From Melitaea cinxia (Eukaryota; Arthropoda; Insecta; Lepidoptera; Nymphalidae): a DNA stretch of 64,000 nucleotides. The notes beneath the pieces were generated by a model. The model made no database searches and was not told the origin of the DNA. It saw only the letters and a list, made by a program, of their open reading frames with translations. A program made the translations under genes and the position numbers. The DNA lies in assembly GCF_905220565.1 (NCBI RefSeq), contig NC_059408.1, forward strand, positions 12,400,508 to 12,464,507, written 5' to 3'. Every line of letters starts with the position of its first letter. Within the stretch, counting starts at the first letter, position 1. Below, piece after piece: positions 22,453 through 33,973 of this stretch.

Positions 22453-22714
22453 TCTATAATATAAAAATGAGTCGCTGAATGTGTTGCTAAGCGCAAAACT
22501 CGAGAACGGTTGGACCGATTTCGCTAATTCTTTTTTTAAAATATTCCTTGAAGTACGAGGATGGTTCTTACGGAGAGAAAAATTCTAAAAAAAAACAACA
22601 CTTTTCTATACTCCCATACAAAAGATTTGTGATAATACTTAAAAGTCAATTTGAACTTTAATACCATACGATAAAGTTTGTGTTAGGCGATACGAAGTTC
22701 GCCGGGTCAGCTAG
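22453..22714 (+). mobile_element. Short non-autonomous Helitron
   Basis: Starts TCTATAATATAAAAATGAGT after A, ends GGGTCAGCTAG before T. A hairpin (GGCGA paired with TCGCC) lies just before the CTAG end. No Rep/helicase frame in 262 bp. Confidence 0.8.
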
Positions 22715-22770
22715 TTAATATTATAAAATTGTAATATTAAGAATATAGCCTCTCCCCCCTACCCCCTAAT

Positions 22771-22840
22771 ACACCCCCTCTCTTCCTGTCGGTGGTGCGG
22801 GCTATGTTCAGCAGTGGACTGCAATAGGCTGAAGTGATTA
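22771..22840 (+). mobile_element. Remnant of retroposon family V
   Basis: CACCCCCTCTCTTCC joined directly to GTTCAGCAGTGGACTGCAAT and AGGCTGAAGTGATT: the two ends of the family with the middle deleted. Confidence 0.5.
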
Positions 22841-22984
22841 TTATAGTAACTACTATTATTTTTATATTTCGTCCGCTAGCAGGCTTTGCAGTTTAGATCC
22901 AAAAGAAGTTACGAAGTTCAAGATTTACATGTCGTGTCGACCGCATCAATTAATCTCCATTGTATCTTCTCTATTTTACGTTAC

Positions 22985-23190
22985 GATCAGGCTTTAACCT
23001 GTAACACACCACCGTTGGATATATGCCCTACTATGGGTAACAATCACTAACACGTATTTATGATAACAACCGGGACCGACAGCTTAACCAAATATCTGTA
23101 CATACAAAAATCCGTCCCGAGCGGGACTCAAACCCGCAAACCATCGGTTTAGGCGTATACACGCACTACTACATCTGAGCGAATGGTCAC
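22985..23190 (-). mobile_element. SINE family B
   Basis: The minus strand shows a tRNA-like head with B box GGGTTTGAGTCCCGC, then CGGGACGGATTTTTGTATG, GCTGTCGGTCCCGGTTGTTA and a CCAACGG...GTTACAGG tail. Same order as 38222-38528. A relative of family A with a different middle. Confidence 0.65.
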
Positions 23191-23648
23191 TACTGTATTA
23201 CGTGACATCATCAAAATTATGCGTGTTATTTTGAAGGTAATTGGAAGTATTTAGAGGCCAATTATTTAAATGCAAAAACAAACAATATTTTTTAGATATT
23301 AATAAAAAGTTGATTTAGTTAAATGTTTAATCAGAGCTAATCATAGACAATGCACGATCAAATATCTGAATAAGGCGCGACCACCGTATAACTGGGGCGT
23401 GTGTGTGTGTTGTACGTGTGCTAGTCAAATATGTATATAAATTATGGAAATCGTATGAGATTGAAAGGTATTTCATACGAGATATCACTGGCTATCAGAG
23501 TGTCTAAGTGTCATATCGACCAATAAAACAATGAATGATAAACAAGTAATTACTGAATAAAATGTCATTCAGTAAATGATGTTATGTTATTTTTTTATCA
23601 TACCATCAATCATCTCGTACTCATCATCATTTTGACATCAAGTTTAAT

Positions 23649-23855
23649 AAAAAAAAAAAAAAAAAAAAAACGAATGTGCTTTAGACCACACGACTGAAGT
23701 AAAACTTATTTAGTTGTCCCGATAGTAATATACGAAACGTAATTCTCCCTTTTTCTATCTTCTCCCTCTCGGCATCCGTTCGCCTTCCCCAATCGCACTT
23801 TTCGTAACGCTCTCGTCACGCATTCACCAGCTTACTCCCCGAGTCAAACATACGC
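23649..23855. repeat. Dispersed repeat R with a 22-base A-run
   Basis: An A-run (23649-23670) precedes CGAATGTGCTTTAGACCACA and a GC-richer body ending ACCAGCTTACTCCCCGAGTC. The inverted copy is at 32140-32335. Possibly a retroposon end; class unknown. Confidence 0.65.
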
Positions 23856-24049
23856 AAAGAAGTTTTATGTCCAAAAGGTTTTCATCGCGTTTATTAATAA
23901 TACTATTACATACTAGCGAACAACCGCTATAATTAAGCGAATAACTCTTGCGAGATTACTATGTAGGGGATTTTATATGTATTGATGTTAATAAGAACTA
24001 GAATCGAAAAAATTCAGTCAGGTCTACGACGTTCTAAAGTCTGGGGTAT

Positions 24050-24090
24050 TATAAATGCGCGCACGCAGATCTGCGTCCGCTACATCAGTC
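24050..24090 (+). promoter_or_regulatory. Core-promoter candidate (TATA + initiator)
   Basis: TATAAA at 24050 and an arthropod-type initiator ATCAGTC with its A at 24087, in a GC-rich island (24050-24180) otherwise surrounded by AT-rich DNA. Spacing of 37 bases is a little long. No open frame follows that I could call a first exon. Confidence 0.3.
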
Positions 24091-24180
24091 AATTGTTCGA
24101 GCTGTCGCTTGTAATGGCGCAGTGATTGTTAACCACGATACTGTACAGTGGACCACGTAGGTTTTACAGCTGGCGACATA

Positions 24181-25289
24181 AGTTTTGTCATGAACTTAAA
24201 GAATCTTACGATTTTTTTTGTTGTATGGTAATATTAGTGTTTTTTTTAATGGTTTAATAAATACGTTTTGTTTTGTTTTGGATTAAATTTTTTTATTTAA
24301 AATCTCACTAACGATTACTAAGCATTCGTAAATTTTATCAGTATTTATTAACACATTCTGCTTAAGTGATACGCTTACAAATGAACGTGAATTCAATATT
24401 TAATTGAACAGATAAATTAAATAGATTAAAATATATACATGCATGTATAAACATGTAAGCGATCCAATACAAACTCACATTCAACTCTCATCTAGCTTGA
24501 GATCGGTAGCATTTATCCGCTGATCATGACAATGCGTCTGTGCGCACCGCAATTATTCAAATAGGGTTGTATAGAAACAGGATTAAAACAGCACTGTGAA
24601 ATTGTGAATAAGTAAAAGATTTTAAATTAAACAAAAAATTAAATAATAAAAAAATACAGTATCTAACGTTGTGTCCCTAATTGGGTTTTATTCTTGGTTA
24701 TGAAAAGTGTTTGTATTGTGTGAAGGTTCTGTATACGTATGTATCACACCATGTATATTAATCTGGGCGTTTGTGTTTAAATCTTTTTGGAATTCACAAC
24801 GCAGGATTTTGTCCTAAAAACCATAGAGGATGAGGCGTCTTCCCTAGTTATTTGTTTATATGTAACTATGAAAATTCTTTAGTTTTCACTATGTGTAACG
24901 AAATCGTGACAGTGAATTCAATTTACTATAGGAAAGCAATTCGAAGTGCGTCGTGTTTGTTGAAATCACAATATGTTCATTGAAACGACACACTATCCAA
25001 TGCGCCTCGTCATCGTTGCACGAGTATGACATTACACTGCACTTACTGCATTTGTCTTTTAATATCTTAAAACTTGTGACGAATTTTGTCAACTATTAAA
25101 TTTATATTGTTTTGTAATCTAAGTTCAATTTAAGCGTTATTTTGTTGGGTTTAATTAAAAAGTTTTCTTATAATATTTGTAAGCAGCATTTTCAAATCAG
25201 ATTACAAAGTTTCAGTGTTTTTTTATGGTAACGTTCACATATATGTACATCATTACACACGTACGTGAGTAACAAAATATTTTTTATTT
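24181..25289. other. Unannotated AT-rich DNA
   Basis: No gene or repeat recognised. Confidence 0.4.
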
Positions 25290-25515
25290 TTTTAACCAAC
25301 TTCAAAAAAAGGTAGAGCTTCTCAATTCAACTGCATTTTTTATGTGTATATAACTTACATAACTTATTACTGATTTTGATAGTTCTTTGTTAATCGAAAG
25401 GTGGTCCCATTTAAATTCAAGCGAGATCTGACCGAGACTTTGAGCTATCTCTAATAATGCGTATTTGCCTGACAATATTTTCATCTACCTACGTATTACT
25501 GGTCGATGCAAATAA
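25290..25515 (+). repeat. Dispersed repeat (CGACTTCAAAA family)
   Basis: AACTTCAAAAAAAGGTAGAG, CTTCTCAATTCAACTG, ACTGATTTTGATAGTTCTTT, GTGGTCCCATTTAAATTC and GAGATCTGACC in order. The decayed copy is at 16893-17080. I recall this as a frequent lepidopteran repeat of uncertain class. Confidence 0.6.
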
Positions 25516-25728
25516 AGTGTGCTATTTTTTGTTTGCAAGGAAACACGGTTATACTTTATTATAACTTGAGTTTCGTTTTGATCATAATTCTTCAAGATTG
25601 CTGCAGATAAGACAAGGAAATGTCCTGATAGACTGTATTAAATTTTATTATTATTATAAATTATAATCAGACTAAATTAGAATAGTCCACACTGCAAAGT
25701 CTTTAAATACAGATATACATATACAAGT

Positions 25729-25858
25729 CGCTTCAGCCTGTAATATCCCACTACTGGGCATAGGCCTCTTTCCCCATGCAGCTTAATCCACCACGCTGCT
25801 CCAATGCGGGTTGGCGGATATATTCCCTACTATGAGTACGATCGCTATCAGGTGTACA
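25729..25858 (-). mobile_element. SINE family A, 3' end
   Basis: CGCTTCAGCCTGTAATATCC, CACTACTGGGCATAGGCCTC and the GCTGCTCCAATGCGGGTTGG block match the 3' third of the SINE at 49793-50136 closely. Truncated at GGTGTACA, as expected for an incomplete reverse transcript. Confidence 0.85.
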
Positions 25859-27513
25859 CTATAAATATAAAGACAATATAAATATAAAAACATGTATTTA
25901 TGCATAAAGCACAACCCCGGTGTTTAACCTCAAGGGTTAAAAAAGCACCGGTTCCTACATCTCTAAACGATGCCTTACACGCCAGAATACCATATTTCGC
26001 GTCTTAATGGAGTCTGCAACACGCACAGGCAACACATCACTAGTAGACAGACAGACAGACAGATGAATAAGGACAAAATATAAAAGATCAATTTGAGCTT
26101 TATTATGTTACTTTAAAGTTGAGATTTGCGTAAAACAAGGGAATGAGACGTGTGGTTTAAGATAAATAGGTATAAATAAATGTAGCTGGTAATAAAATTC
26201 TATGAGGCTTTTTATTAGAACATAACCATTAAACATAAACTTAGTTCCTACTGCACTGCTACTATTCAGTTATTTAGATTTTGGCGAAGGTCATACAAAT
26301 ATATCTTTTTGATAACCAGGTTGTGGATATGCGAATTACTTCTTTTTTGAAATCTCTAAGATTTCTAATGTCTTTGTTTTAGAAAAATAAAATTTCCCAA
26401 TTCTTTTTTTATCTTGGACTATATATATGGACTATGCTACAATGAATTCTCGCTATTATCTATAAAAAAATTAAAATGTTAGTCTATATTTTCTGTAATT
26501 TTATTCGTCTTTAAGATAACCAAAAATAACCCACGGCTTCACAAGCTTTCTTTTTAAATTTACTAAAAAATCTGAGAGCTTGTATAAAATAATTTCACCT
26601 CTACTTCTGGTTAATGTTCAGCTTCGTCTATTTAATACCGAAATATATAAAGATCAACTTCACTTCTTCTTTGTTTTCCCATTTGTATTAACTTTGTGTT
26701 ATTTATTTAAAAAAAAATTTTTTTTACTAGTTATCGAGAGAATTAATAATCGTCAGAGTCTTAAATATTTACGATCGTCGCTATGTCAAAAACTCAACCT
26801 ACTAGGAAAATTTTCTCTTAAGCATATACTAAATAGTCTCGGACATATATATTAATAGTACCAGATAGTACATCTTTCCAAACATAGTAACCTCTTCAAG
26901 AAACTTTAGCGTGTACACTTCCCATCTCACCGTGCAGCTATAACTCTACGTCGGAATGAAGCTACAAATCTCCGGGTAGGCAATAGGCATACTGTTTATA
27001 TGTTAAACATATGTTAGGCTGGATATCAATAACATGCGAGCGAGGCCACGCTAGTCATGTTTTGTTTAAAATGCGCCGAGGTATGTTCATACTTCTTATG
27101 TTAATTTCTTGGACTTCGCCATTCATCTTTGTCCGCTTGTGTTGCAATATTTGAAATAAACTAAAAAGTGTATTTGAAACTTACTTTGCGAGGCTATTAA
27201 ATTAGATGAAAAAAATTCTGACAAGTATTAATATTTGTAATGTGTTTTTCCTATAAGTAATTTTGTAAGCAAGGTAAATAGAATAAATACATAATATATG
27301 CGGTCCATTTAATAAGTCCTGCTATCATCAACTTCATCAAGTACACGATTATCATTTAATTGAGTTACTTGGCAATAAAATCATGTTTACAATTACATAT
27401 CTTACTAGATTATTAATGCACATATCGACACGACGGTAGTCATATAATAATGTAATCAGATAAATTTATACATAAACCAGTTAAGTTCATAAGCTACGAG
27501 ATTATATTAGACG
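25859..27513. other. Unannotated DNA
   Basis: Holds a (GACA)n run at 26045-26062. No convincing coding frame; the 91-codon frame at 26580 is rich in F, L, I and K, as AT-rich chance frames are. Confidence 0.4.
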
Positions 27514-27545
27514 ATTTTAAGTCGTACAACTGTGCGACTTAAAAT
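27514..27545. repeat. 11-bp perfect hairpin
   Basis: ATTTTAAGTCG and CGACTTAAAAT flank a 10-base loop. Confidence 0.9.
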
Positions 27546-27805
27546 TTTATGCCGATAGCCTTTTTCTTAAAACCTTTTAGGACAAGAAACCTAATAGGAA
27601 AGAAGTAATAGTTAGGGTGAAACATCCCGAATCATCCATCGGGATATTTTATTTGTAACTCTATTGCATCGATGTCCTTTAAAGTATTATAGCCTATACC
27701 ACTTCTAGAATTTATTTCGAGGTGGAATAAATGATTAAGACTGTTTCAGAAGTTTTTTTTATCAATAATAAACCAAATAGATGTTATGTGTATACACAGA
27801 TTATA

Positions 27806-28001
27806 CCTATATATATAAAAATCTCGTGTCACGATGTTTGTCCGGGCTAATCTCCGAAACTACTGGAGCGATTTTAATGAAATTTGGCACAGATGTGTAA
27901 CTTTGTCCAACTTGAAAGATAGGTTATAATTTATTTCGATATACACAATTATTATACTCAATAAAAAATTTAGGCGATGCGAAGTTCGCCAGGTCAGCTA
28001 G
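27806..28001 (+). mobile_element. Short non-autonomous Helitron
   Basis: Starts CCTATATATATAAAAATCTC (terminal T mutated to C) and ends GGCGATGCGAAGTTCGCC, AGGTCAGCTAG before T. The body has CCGAAACTACTGGAGCGATT, typical of these elements. Confidence 0.75.
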
Positions 28002-28140
28002 TAATTATAGTAATAAATGGTAAGTCCATATCCGCTCTTAACACGTAGTTACATTCGCATCGGTCGATCTAAAACGCTAGGTTCCGGTGTAAAAGGTTGC
28101 GGAGGTCAAATGACAATCTCTTATACTGGGTATAAACCCA

Positions 28141-28213
28141 GACGTATTACATTAAACGTGTAATGCGTCATTTTATGATCGAAAAATTCGTATGTATAAA
28201 CATACGAATTTTT
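28141..28213. repeat. Two hairpins in tandem
   Basis: GACGTATTAC/GTAATGCGTC (28141-28169, one G:T position) is followed by a perfect 13-bp hairpin, AAAAATTCGTATG (28182-28194) with CATACGAATTTTT (28201-28213). Confidence 0.9.
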
Positions 28214-28512
28214 AATACTGAACTGTAAAAAAGGATAAAGTCAAAAATTGTTATGTAAATGGTCTTCTTCAAAAGAATGGAGAAGCTAATCAAAGAAAAA
28301 TAGAAGAACTCTTCAAGATCTTGTCATATCATATAATTATATGATGAAAGTGTTAATAGTGCCTACATGTCTTCGAATTTCTTGATTTTTTATTAAGTTT
28401 CCTAAAATATCTTAGATAAACTTTATACTCAAAATCATCTCAAGTATAAATGTTAAATAATAGTTAAAGTCAAATAAAAAAAGCTTTTATTTGACCATGT
28501 TACATTTCATCC

Positions 28513-28551
28513 AAGTAATATTATTAATATATATATATATTAATAATATTA

Positions 28552-28554
<3 letters not shown>
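28513..28554. repeat. 42-bp perfect palindrome
   Basis: AAGTAATATTATTAATATATA followed directly by its exact reverse complement. It abuts the TA array. Confidence 0.95.

Positions 28555-28629
<75 letters not shown>
28555..28629. repeat. (TA)n microsatellite
   Basis: About 75 bases of uninterrupted TA dinucleotides. Confidence 0.98.
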
Positions 28630-28630
<1 letters not shown>

Positions 28631-28640
28631 CTTTTAATTA

Positions 28641-28938
28641 TACTAAATTAGGTACTTGATTTGCTAAGCAAGGTCCCCAGGTTGGGTAAAGACCTCCTCC
28701 AGTGATGCTCACTTCTCTCTATACTGTGCTATTAGCCACCACTTTCGGCCAACAACTTTTTTATTTCATCCTCCTATCCCGATGAGGGAGATATAGAGGT
28801 TCTTTCTTGCTTTCTTTTACCTTGATGTCCTTTCCATACGGTGGCATTGTAGATCAATCTTTTGTCTCTAAGCCGCGCTATATGGCCGGCCCATTTCCAC
28901 TTTAACTTTTGTGCGTAGTTCAAGGCCAATGTTACTAG
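28641..28938 (-). pseudogene. RTE-like LINE protein, C-terminal fragment
   Basis: The minus strand from 28938 translates to LKWKWAGHIARLRDKRL, the motif also seen at 3212-3579, then a decayed GKRKQERTS region, and after an in-frame stop KKVVGRKWW and EKWASLEEVFTQPGD. At least one stop and probable frame changes interrupt it, so it is a dead 5'-truncated copy of the C-terminus. Its 3' side abuts the TA array. A different RTE-like lineage from the 3.2-kb copy, judging by the sequence after the shared motif. Confidence 0.75.
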
Positions 28939-31041
28939 GCCAAATTTAAAATTAGTAAAGATGACTTTATTTTATATTTTCATGTCTTAATGCGTTATTG
29001 CGTTGATAATAAGCCTAACTCTATATTGTCTAGCTCTAAAAAAAAGTAGCCTGCAGCGTCTCAAAAATAATAATTATAATGGTCTATTCAACAAAATAAG
29101 AATTTTTCAGATCGAACTAGTTGTTTCTGAGGTTAGCGCATTTACACAAACAAATCAATTTTTCAGCTTCATAATATTAGTACAGATTGGTCGCAAATTC
29201 TAAATTAAGTTACAAATAACAATTTGTAAAAATAAGTTTTATTAAGATTCGCTTAAATTTTAATTATTCTACGTTCGATATTCAATTGAATATGGAATTC
29301 GAAATTTAGAAAACATAAGACAATCAACAATTCTACATAAATACAACATAAAAAAGTTAACAACAATATTAAAACCTTTATAAACAAGAACCTCCTTTCA
29401 GAATAAGCTTAAAATCACAGGCCGCTTATAATACCGCAGAAGTTTTGTAACATTGATACTCGAATATAATTCGAAACGGGAATTAGTTCGAGGCGAGGGT
29501 ACAGGTAATTATTGTGTACTGATTGCGTGATGCGGGCATGTGGTAATTAATTGCGTATCAGAAGTGGCGGCGTATTACAGTGTCAACATTTACCCCTTTA
29601 TTGCGGGACTCTAGAGCTGTGTTCATACTGTAACATTAATTTCAGTAAAATTTAATTTCATTTTTTATTATGTTTGTCTTTATTTTTGATCATTAAAATA
29701 TTTTCGGGTCTGTGGTATTTACATTTTTTTAGGAAAGATTACTAATAATATAATTATGTGTTAGCGTGACACAATATCATTGCAGTAGATCAACTAGTAC
29801 GATACTATGAATTAATTTCGTAAAATCATGTTTTGTATGAATATTTTTGAAATTTATTAGTAAATTGTATTGATTGATATCGAGAAATATCCAATGTCAT
29901 TCAATTTCTTTAGTTTTTTTTATCTGTGACAAAATCTTGTTTCGCTAGACTAGTTTATTGTTGTGAATATTGATTATTTTTAGAATTGTGAATATTTGTA
30001 TAAATAACTCAGAAAGTCTATTAGGGCTATTGAATGTCTGCACTGCAAATGCTTGTACTTTACATGCTTAATATTCAATCATTTTCAAATTCAATCATTC
30101 AAATTTATAATTTTCTTCCCAAATCTTAAAAATATATCCAAAATTATAAACATTTAATATAGCGTTTAGCGAAGAAATAACAACTACTTTGACCATATTT
30201 AACAACAACCTACCCTCAACTACGAAACAAATGTGCGTACTAATACTCGTAAAGTCATGTTTCTCATAAGGTATAATATTAAAATAACGTTAACAATAAT
30301 AATAAGATGCCATTAATCGTATTACGTATAAACGAATAAATTACCTATCCGACGCGACAACGCATTACACCGTCAATATTTACTCATTACCCAGAACACT
30401 GGGGTACGTATACACTGAGATTACGTGGAAATGTTTTTTGAAGAAGATTTTTTTATGAATATGGGCAGAAATCACTATTCGATGGTTTCAACATTCATCT
30501 GTCTAATGTAGATATTACACACTTAAATATGCTTTTGAACTTTTTTCTCACTATTAGTCTTATGCATTAGTCCTTACTTCTGAACAGCTGTAATAAATTG
30601 GATAATGTTTTCATAGAAAAAATCAATGTGTTTAAAAAAATAAATAAATATGCTTTAATGAAGTTAATAAATAATATGTCTCTTTCACGCTCTATCTTAC
30701 AAGCCTAGTTCTATATTTAGTCCCGGTATCTCAAGCCCACGCACGGCTATTGAACGGTTTACACTTAATTAAGGAATTAGTTTGCAAAAGCGAGATGCAA
30801 GATACGGCGTGTTTCGTGCATTAACGCGTTGTTCATAATACACGCGCAGATTCAATCACGTGTAGACGCTGCCTTACTTCCGGGTCGTTTGCGAACTATA
30901 TTCTATTTGTTTTCGTTTTAGAATAATCGAATTAGAAATTGTATTTATTTGTTTATTATTTGTACTTATTAAACAGATGTATAGTTTTGTCTTAGTTTCA
31001 AATTGATGTATTTTTAATAACATCATATTTAGAGTGTTGAT
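28939..31041. other. Unannotated DNA with a repeated 28-bp motif
   Basis: AT-rich with GC-richer patches at 29440-29620 and 30740-30890. CGYATTACA..GTCAAYATTT occurs at 29571 and again at 30361. No gene seen. Confidence 0.35.
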
Positions 31042-31345
31042 AGTAATGTGTGGCTACGGTACTAAAGAATATAGCCACCCCCTCTCTTTCCGTGGGTATC
31101 GTAAGAGGCGACTAAGGGATAACACAGTTCAGCTACCACCTTGGAACTAGAAAAGCTGACTGGTGGCGGGATAACCATCCAACTGCTGGCTTTGAAATAT
31201 ACAGGTCGAAGACGGGCAGCAGCGTCTTCGGTGCGAAAAAGCTAGCCCTGCGGTCACCACATGCAAAACACATGAGTTCACGATATTTTTGGCGTGAACT
31301 TGTGGAGGCCTATGTCCAGCAGTGGACTGTATAGGCTGTAATGAT
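31042..31345 (+). mobile_element. 0.3-kb retroposon, family V
   Basis: TGTGTGGCTACGGTACTAAA through GGCCTATGTCCAGCAGTGGA and GGCTGTAATGAT. Flanked by AGTGTTGAT at 31033-31041 and 31346-31354 (9-bp target duplication). A short internal deletion removes the CCCGCCTGCCCAGCGTGG stretch. Confidence 0.85.
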
Positions 31346-32139
31346 AGTGTTGATGTTTCTTTTAATTACTATCTCTACCTATAAGAAGTTTTCGTTATTT
31401 TTTATACGCTATTTTTGGCATTAAATATGCTATTGAATGGTTACATAAACATATGACATAATATTTGATGTAATAAATATAAATTAAGCCAGATTCAAAT
31501 ACTGAAAAATCCTTCTAAAAGAAACAACTATTAATATCTATAATTTCGAAATTAATTTTTTAGTAATTTATTCGTGACGAAGACATTGTTAGAATATATT
31601 ACTTTAATATTAAGTTACAAGTAAATCATTCAAACACCACTTTGAAACCATTATGACACTATTACAACAGTCCTGCCTGTGTTAATCAAGTCAAAAACAA
31701 TCAGTACAAAAGTGATCAAAATCGATCTAGCGTAGTCACTTTACTGTAGCTAACAGCGAAATAGCACGATAGTTCTATTGTAATTATAATTAGACTTAAA
31801 TATAAACATTAAATCATAAAACAGATAAACGTTTAAGAACAAATCATTTAAAGACAAATGTAACTTACATTTAATTTTACTGTCACGTCATTAAATGTAA
31901 CTTACATTTAATTTTAGCGTCTTAGAGTAATTGTTCGTTCGAGTGAACAAACGTCCCGCGGACTAATATCTGCGTGACACCTATCACAACAAATAATTTA
32001 CGCGTCAGACAAGAATTTATTACGGAATGGCTGATTGTTCCGCGTAACTGTAGCGGTGAGAGCACATGAGACTAATGCTGGTTGTGTGACCAATCTAGTC
32101 AGGGTTGCCAGGTATATTTGAATACTTTTTGAAGTAAAA
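31346..32139. other. Unannotated DNA with a 24-bp duplication
   Basis: AAATGTAACTTACATTTAAT plus TTTA occurs at 31856-31879 and 31893-31916. No gene seen. Confidence 0.4.
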
Positions 32140-32335
32140 TTTCTTTAGGCACGCTTGGCTTGGGGAGTAAGCTGGTGAATGGGTGACGAGAGCGTTAGGA
32201 AAAGTGTGATCGGGCGAAACGAACGCAAGTTGAGTAGGAGATATGTTAGTGGAGATAGAAAGAGAGAGAGTTACGTTTCGTAAGCTTTACTTCAGTGTTG
32301 TGGTATAAAGCACTCTCGTTTTTTTGTTGTTGTTA
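32140..32335. repeat. Dispersed repeat R, inverted relative to 23649-23855
   Basis: GGGGAGTAAGCTGGTGAATG, GTGACGAGAGCGTTAGGAAA, TTACGTTTCGTAAG, ACTTCAGTGTTGTGGT and CACTCTCGTTTTTTT run opposite to the copy at 23.65 kb. Confidence 0.65.
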
Positions 32336-32638
32336 TAACTTTGATGATGATTTAGAAACAACCGGGTTTTATTTAGGGTGAAGGTTTTCGGGGTTAATCT
32401 ACTCGCTTTTGAAAATCAAAATAAGATGAATATTTAAGTGAACGTGTTTAACTCAAACATACGCACAGCCTGTCTGTTCTTGAAACTGGCAATTTAATGC
32501 TTGTGTTATATCTATTAGCCAGTTGTTATAGAACGTAGTTTTTGTAAATATATATTTTATATATATCTTTAAGCAGAGTACTGAATGCGTATTCGAGGGA
32601 ATCGAAAAATGTTATTCCTGTTCCATTTGTTAAACCAA
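32336..32638. other. Unannotated DNA
   Basis: AT-rich; the last 12 bases are the left target duplication of the next element. Confidence 0.4.
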
Positions 32639-32965
32639 GTGCTGTGTGGCTACGGCACTAAAGAATTTAGCCACCCCCTCTCTTCCCGTGGGTGTCGTAA
32701 GAGGCGACTAAGGGATAACAAGGTTCCACAACCATCTTGGAACTTAAGAAGCCGACCGATGGCGGGATAACCATCCAACTGCTGGCTTTGAAATACACAG
32801 GCCGAAGACGGGCAGCAGCGTCTTTGGTGCGACAAAGCCAGTACTGCGGTCACCAACCCGCCTGCCCAGCGTGGTGACTATGGGCAAAACACACGAGTTC
32901 ACGTTATTTTTGACGTAAACTTGTGGAGGCCTATGTCCAGCAGTGGACTGTATAGGCTGTAATGA
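32639..32965 (+). mobile_element. 0.3-kb retroposon, family V (best-bounded copy)
   Basis: 327 bp from GTGCTGTGTGGCTACGGCAC to GGCTGTAATGA, flanked by a perfect 12-bp target duplication TTGTTAAACCAA (32627-32638 and 32966-32977). It sets the natural ends of the family. Confidence 0.9.
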
Positions 32966-32977
32966 TTGTTAAACCAA

Positions 32978-33829
32978 AAAACTTAGTTTAATATATTAAA
33001 ACATAGCTATTACAACATATGAAGTACACGAATTTAAAAGTAAAATAAATTTGAATTCATAATGGATGTGGAAAGTCCCATGGACAACGTTTGATACGTA
33101 AACGAACTATCTTGTCACTGGTACTGTCTTTCACTATTAGCAAGCCAACGTGTACACATACATTTATGAATCTCTTTTTCTTGTCTTGTTTTTTTTTAAA
33201 GTGAAATGAAGCCGCTTAATAATAATAATAACAATAATACAATAAAACAATAACACAATATATCGGTCTGTTTTTGTCCTTACTAACCATAATTTCAGAG
33301 AAAGTAACGTTGTTTGCAATTTGATATTGTGAGCGTATGTCGATTGCGTGGGAGATAGCCCACTTCGCTGTTTGTATTACAATGGAATATGTCGAATGGT
33401 ATATGAACATGTAATATGCATCGAATGTTAGGAAATTGTTACAAAACTACTATTGTAAAAGGACTCGAAAAGCTAGAGCTGGTACAGATTTTCTAAGGCA
33501 AACTTACTAACGATGATTATAGCACTTCGTAATGCTTATTCATATACATCCTTGTTTTCCTTGGTCACGCTATAAATTGTCAGCTTGTATACCGATTCTA
33601 TAAATCTGTTAAGTTTTATAATACTTTGTAGACGGTTGTCACGAAATGAAAAATTAAGATAATTGCGTAGAAAATCAGGAAAGTTTCGTTAAACGTAACT
33701 GTCATTAAAATAACGCGCGTTTTACGGTTCGCATATGAGGACAACAATATATTGATATAAACTTTTGTCCGTCACTACTGCGAATTCAAAATAGTATCTT
33801 GACTAAGGTCAAAAATAAGATGGCGAATG
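32978..33829. other. Unannotated DNA
   Basis: AT-rich with a short AAT run near 33219-33240. No gene seen. Confidence 0.4.
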
Positions 33830-33973
33830 CTAGCGCGACCCCATCTCGCTCCACCTAGGCGGATGACTGCTAACACGTGGTGGTTTTTAGTCAGTAGGAG
33901 TCTGACATAACCCTCTGGCGCCCCCGCGCTGGAGGGTATCCATGATGGATTTTCCCCATGTAAAAAAAAAAGT
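33830..33973. repeat. GC-rich repeat of uncertain class
   Basis: The block GGTGGTTTTTAGTCAGTAGG, AGTCTGACATAACCC, GCGCCCCCGCGCTGGAGG and GGATTTTCCCCATGT, then an A-run, resembles a widespread lepidopteran repeat from memory. Only one copy is in the window. Confidence 0.45.

Noticed and set aside
32585..32856. Frames in family V (also at 5180, 58533 and 59042) with an SHPLSSRGCRKRRLR-type product
   Set aside because: The same frame recurs wherever the repeat occurs, with no start or stop conserved as a gene; it is a shadow of the retroposon.
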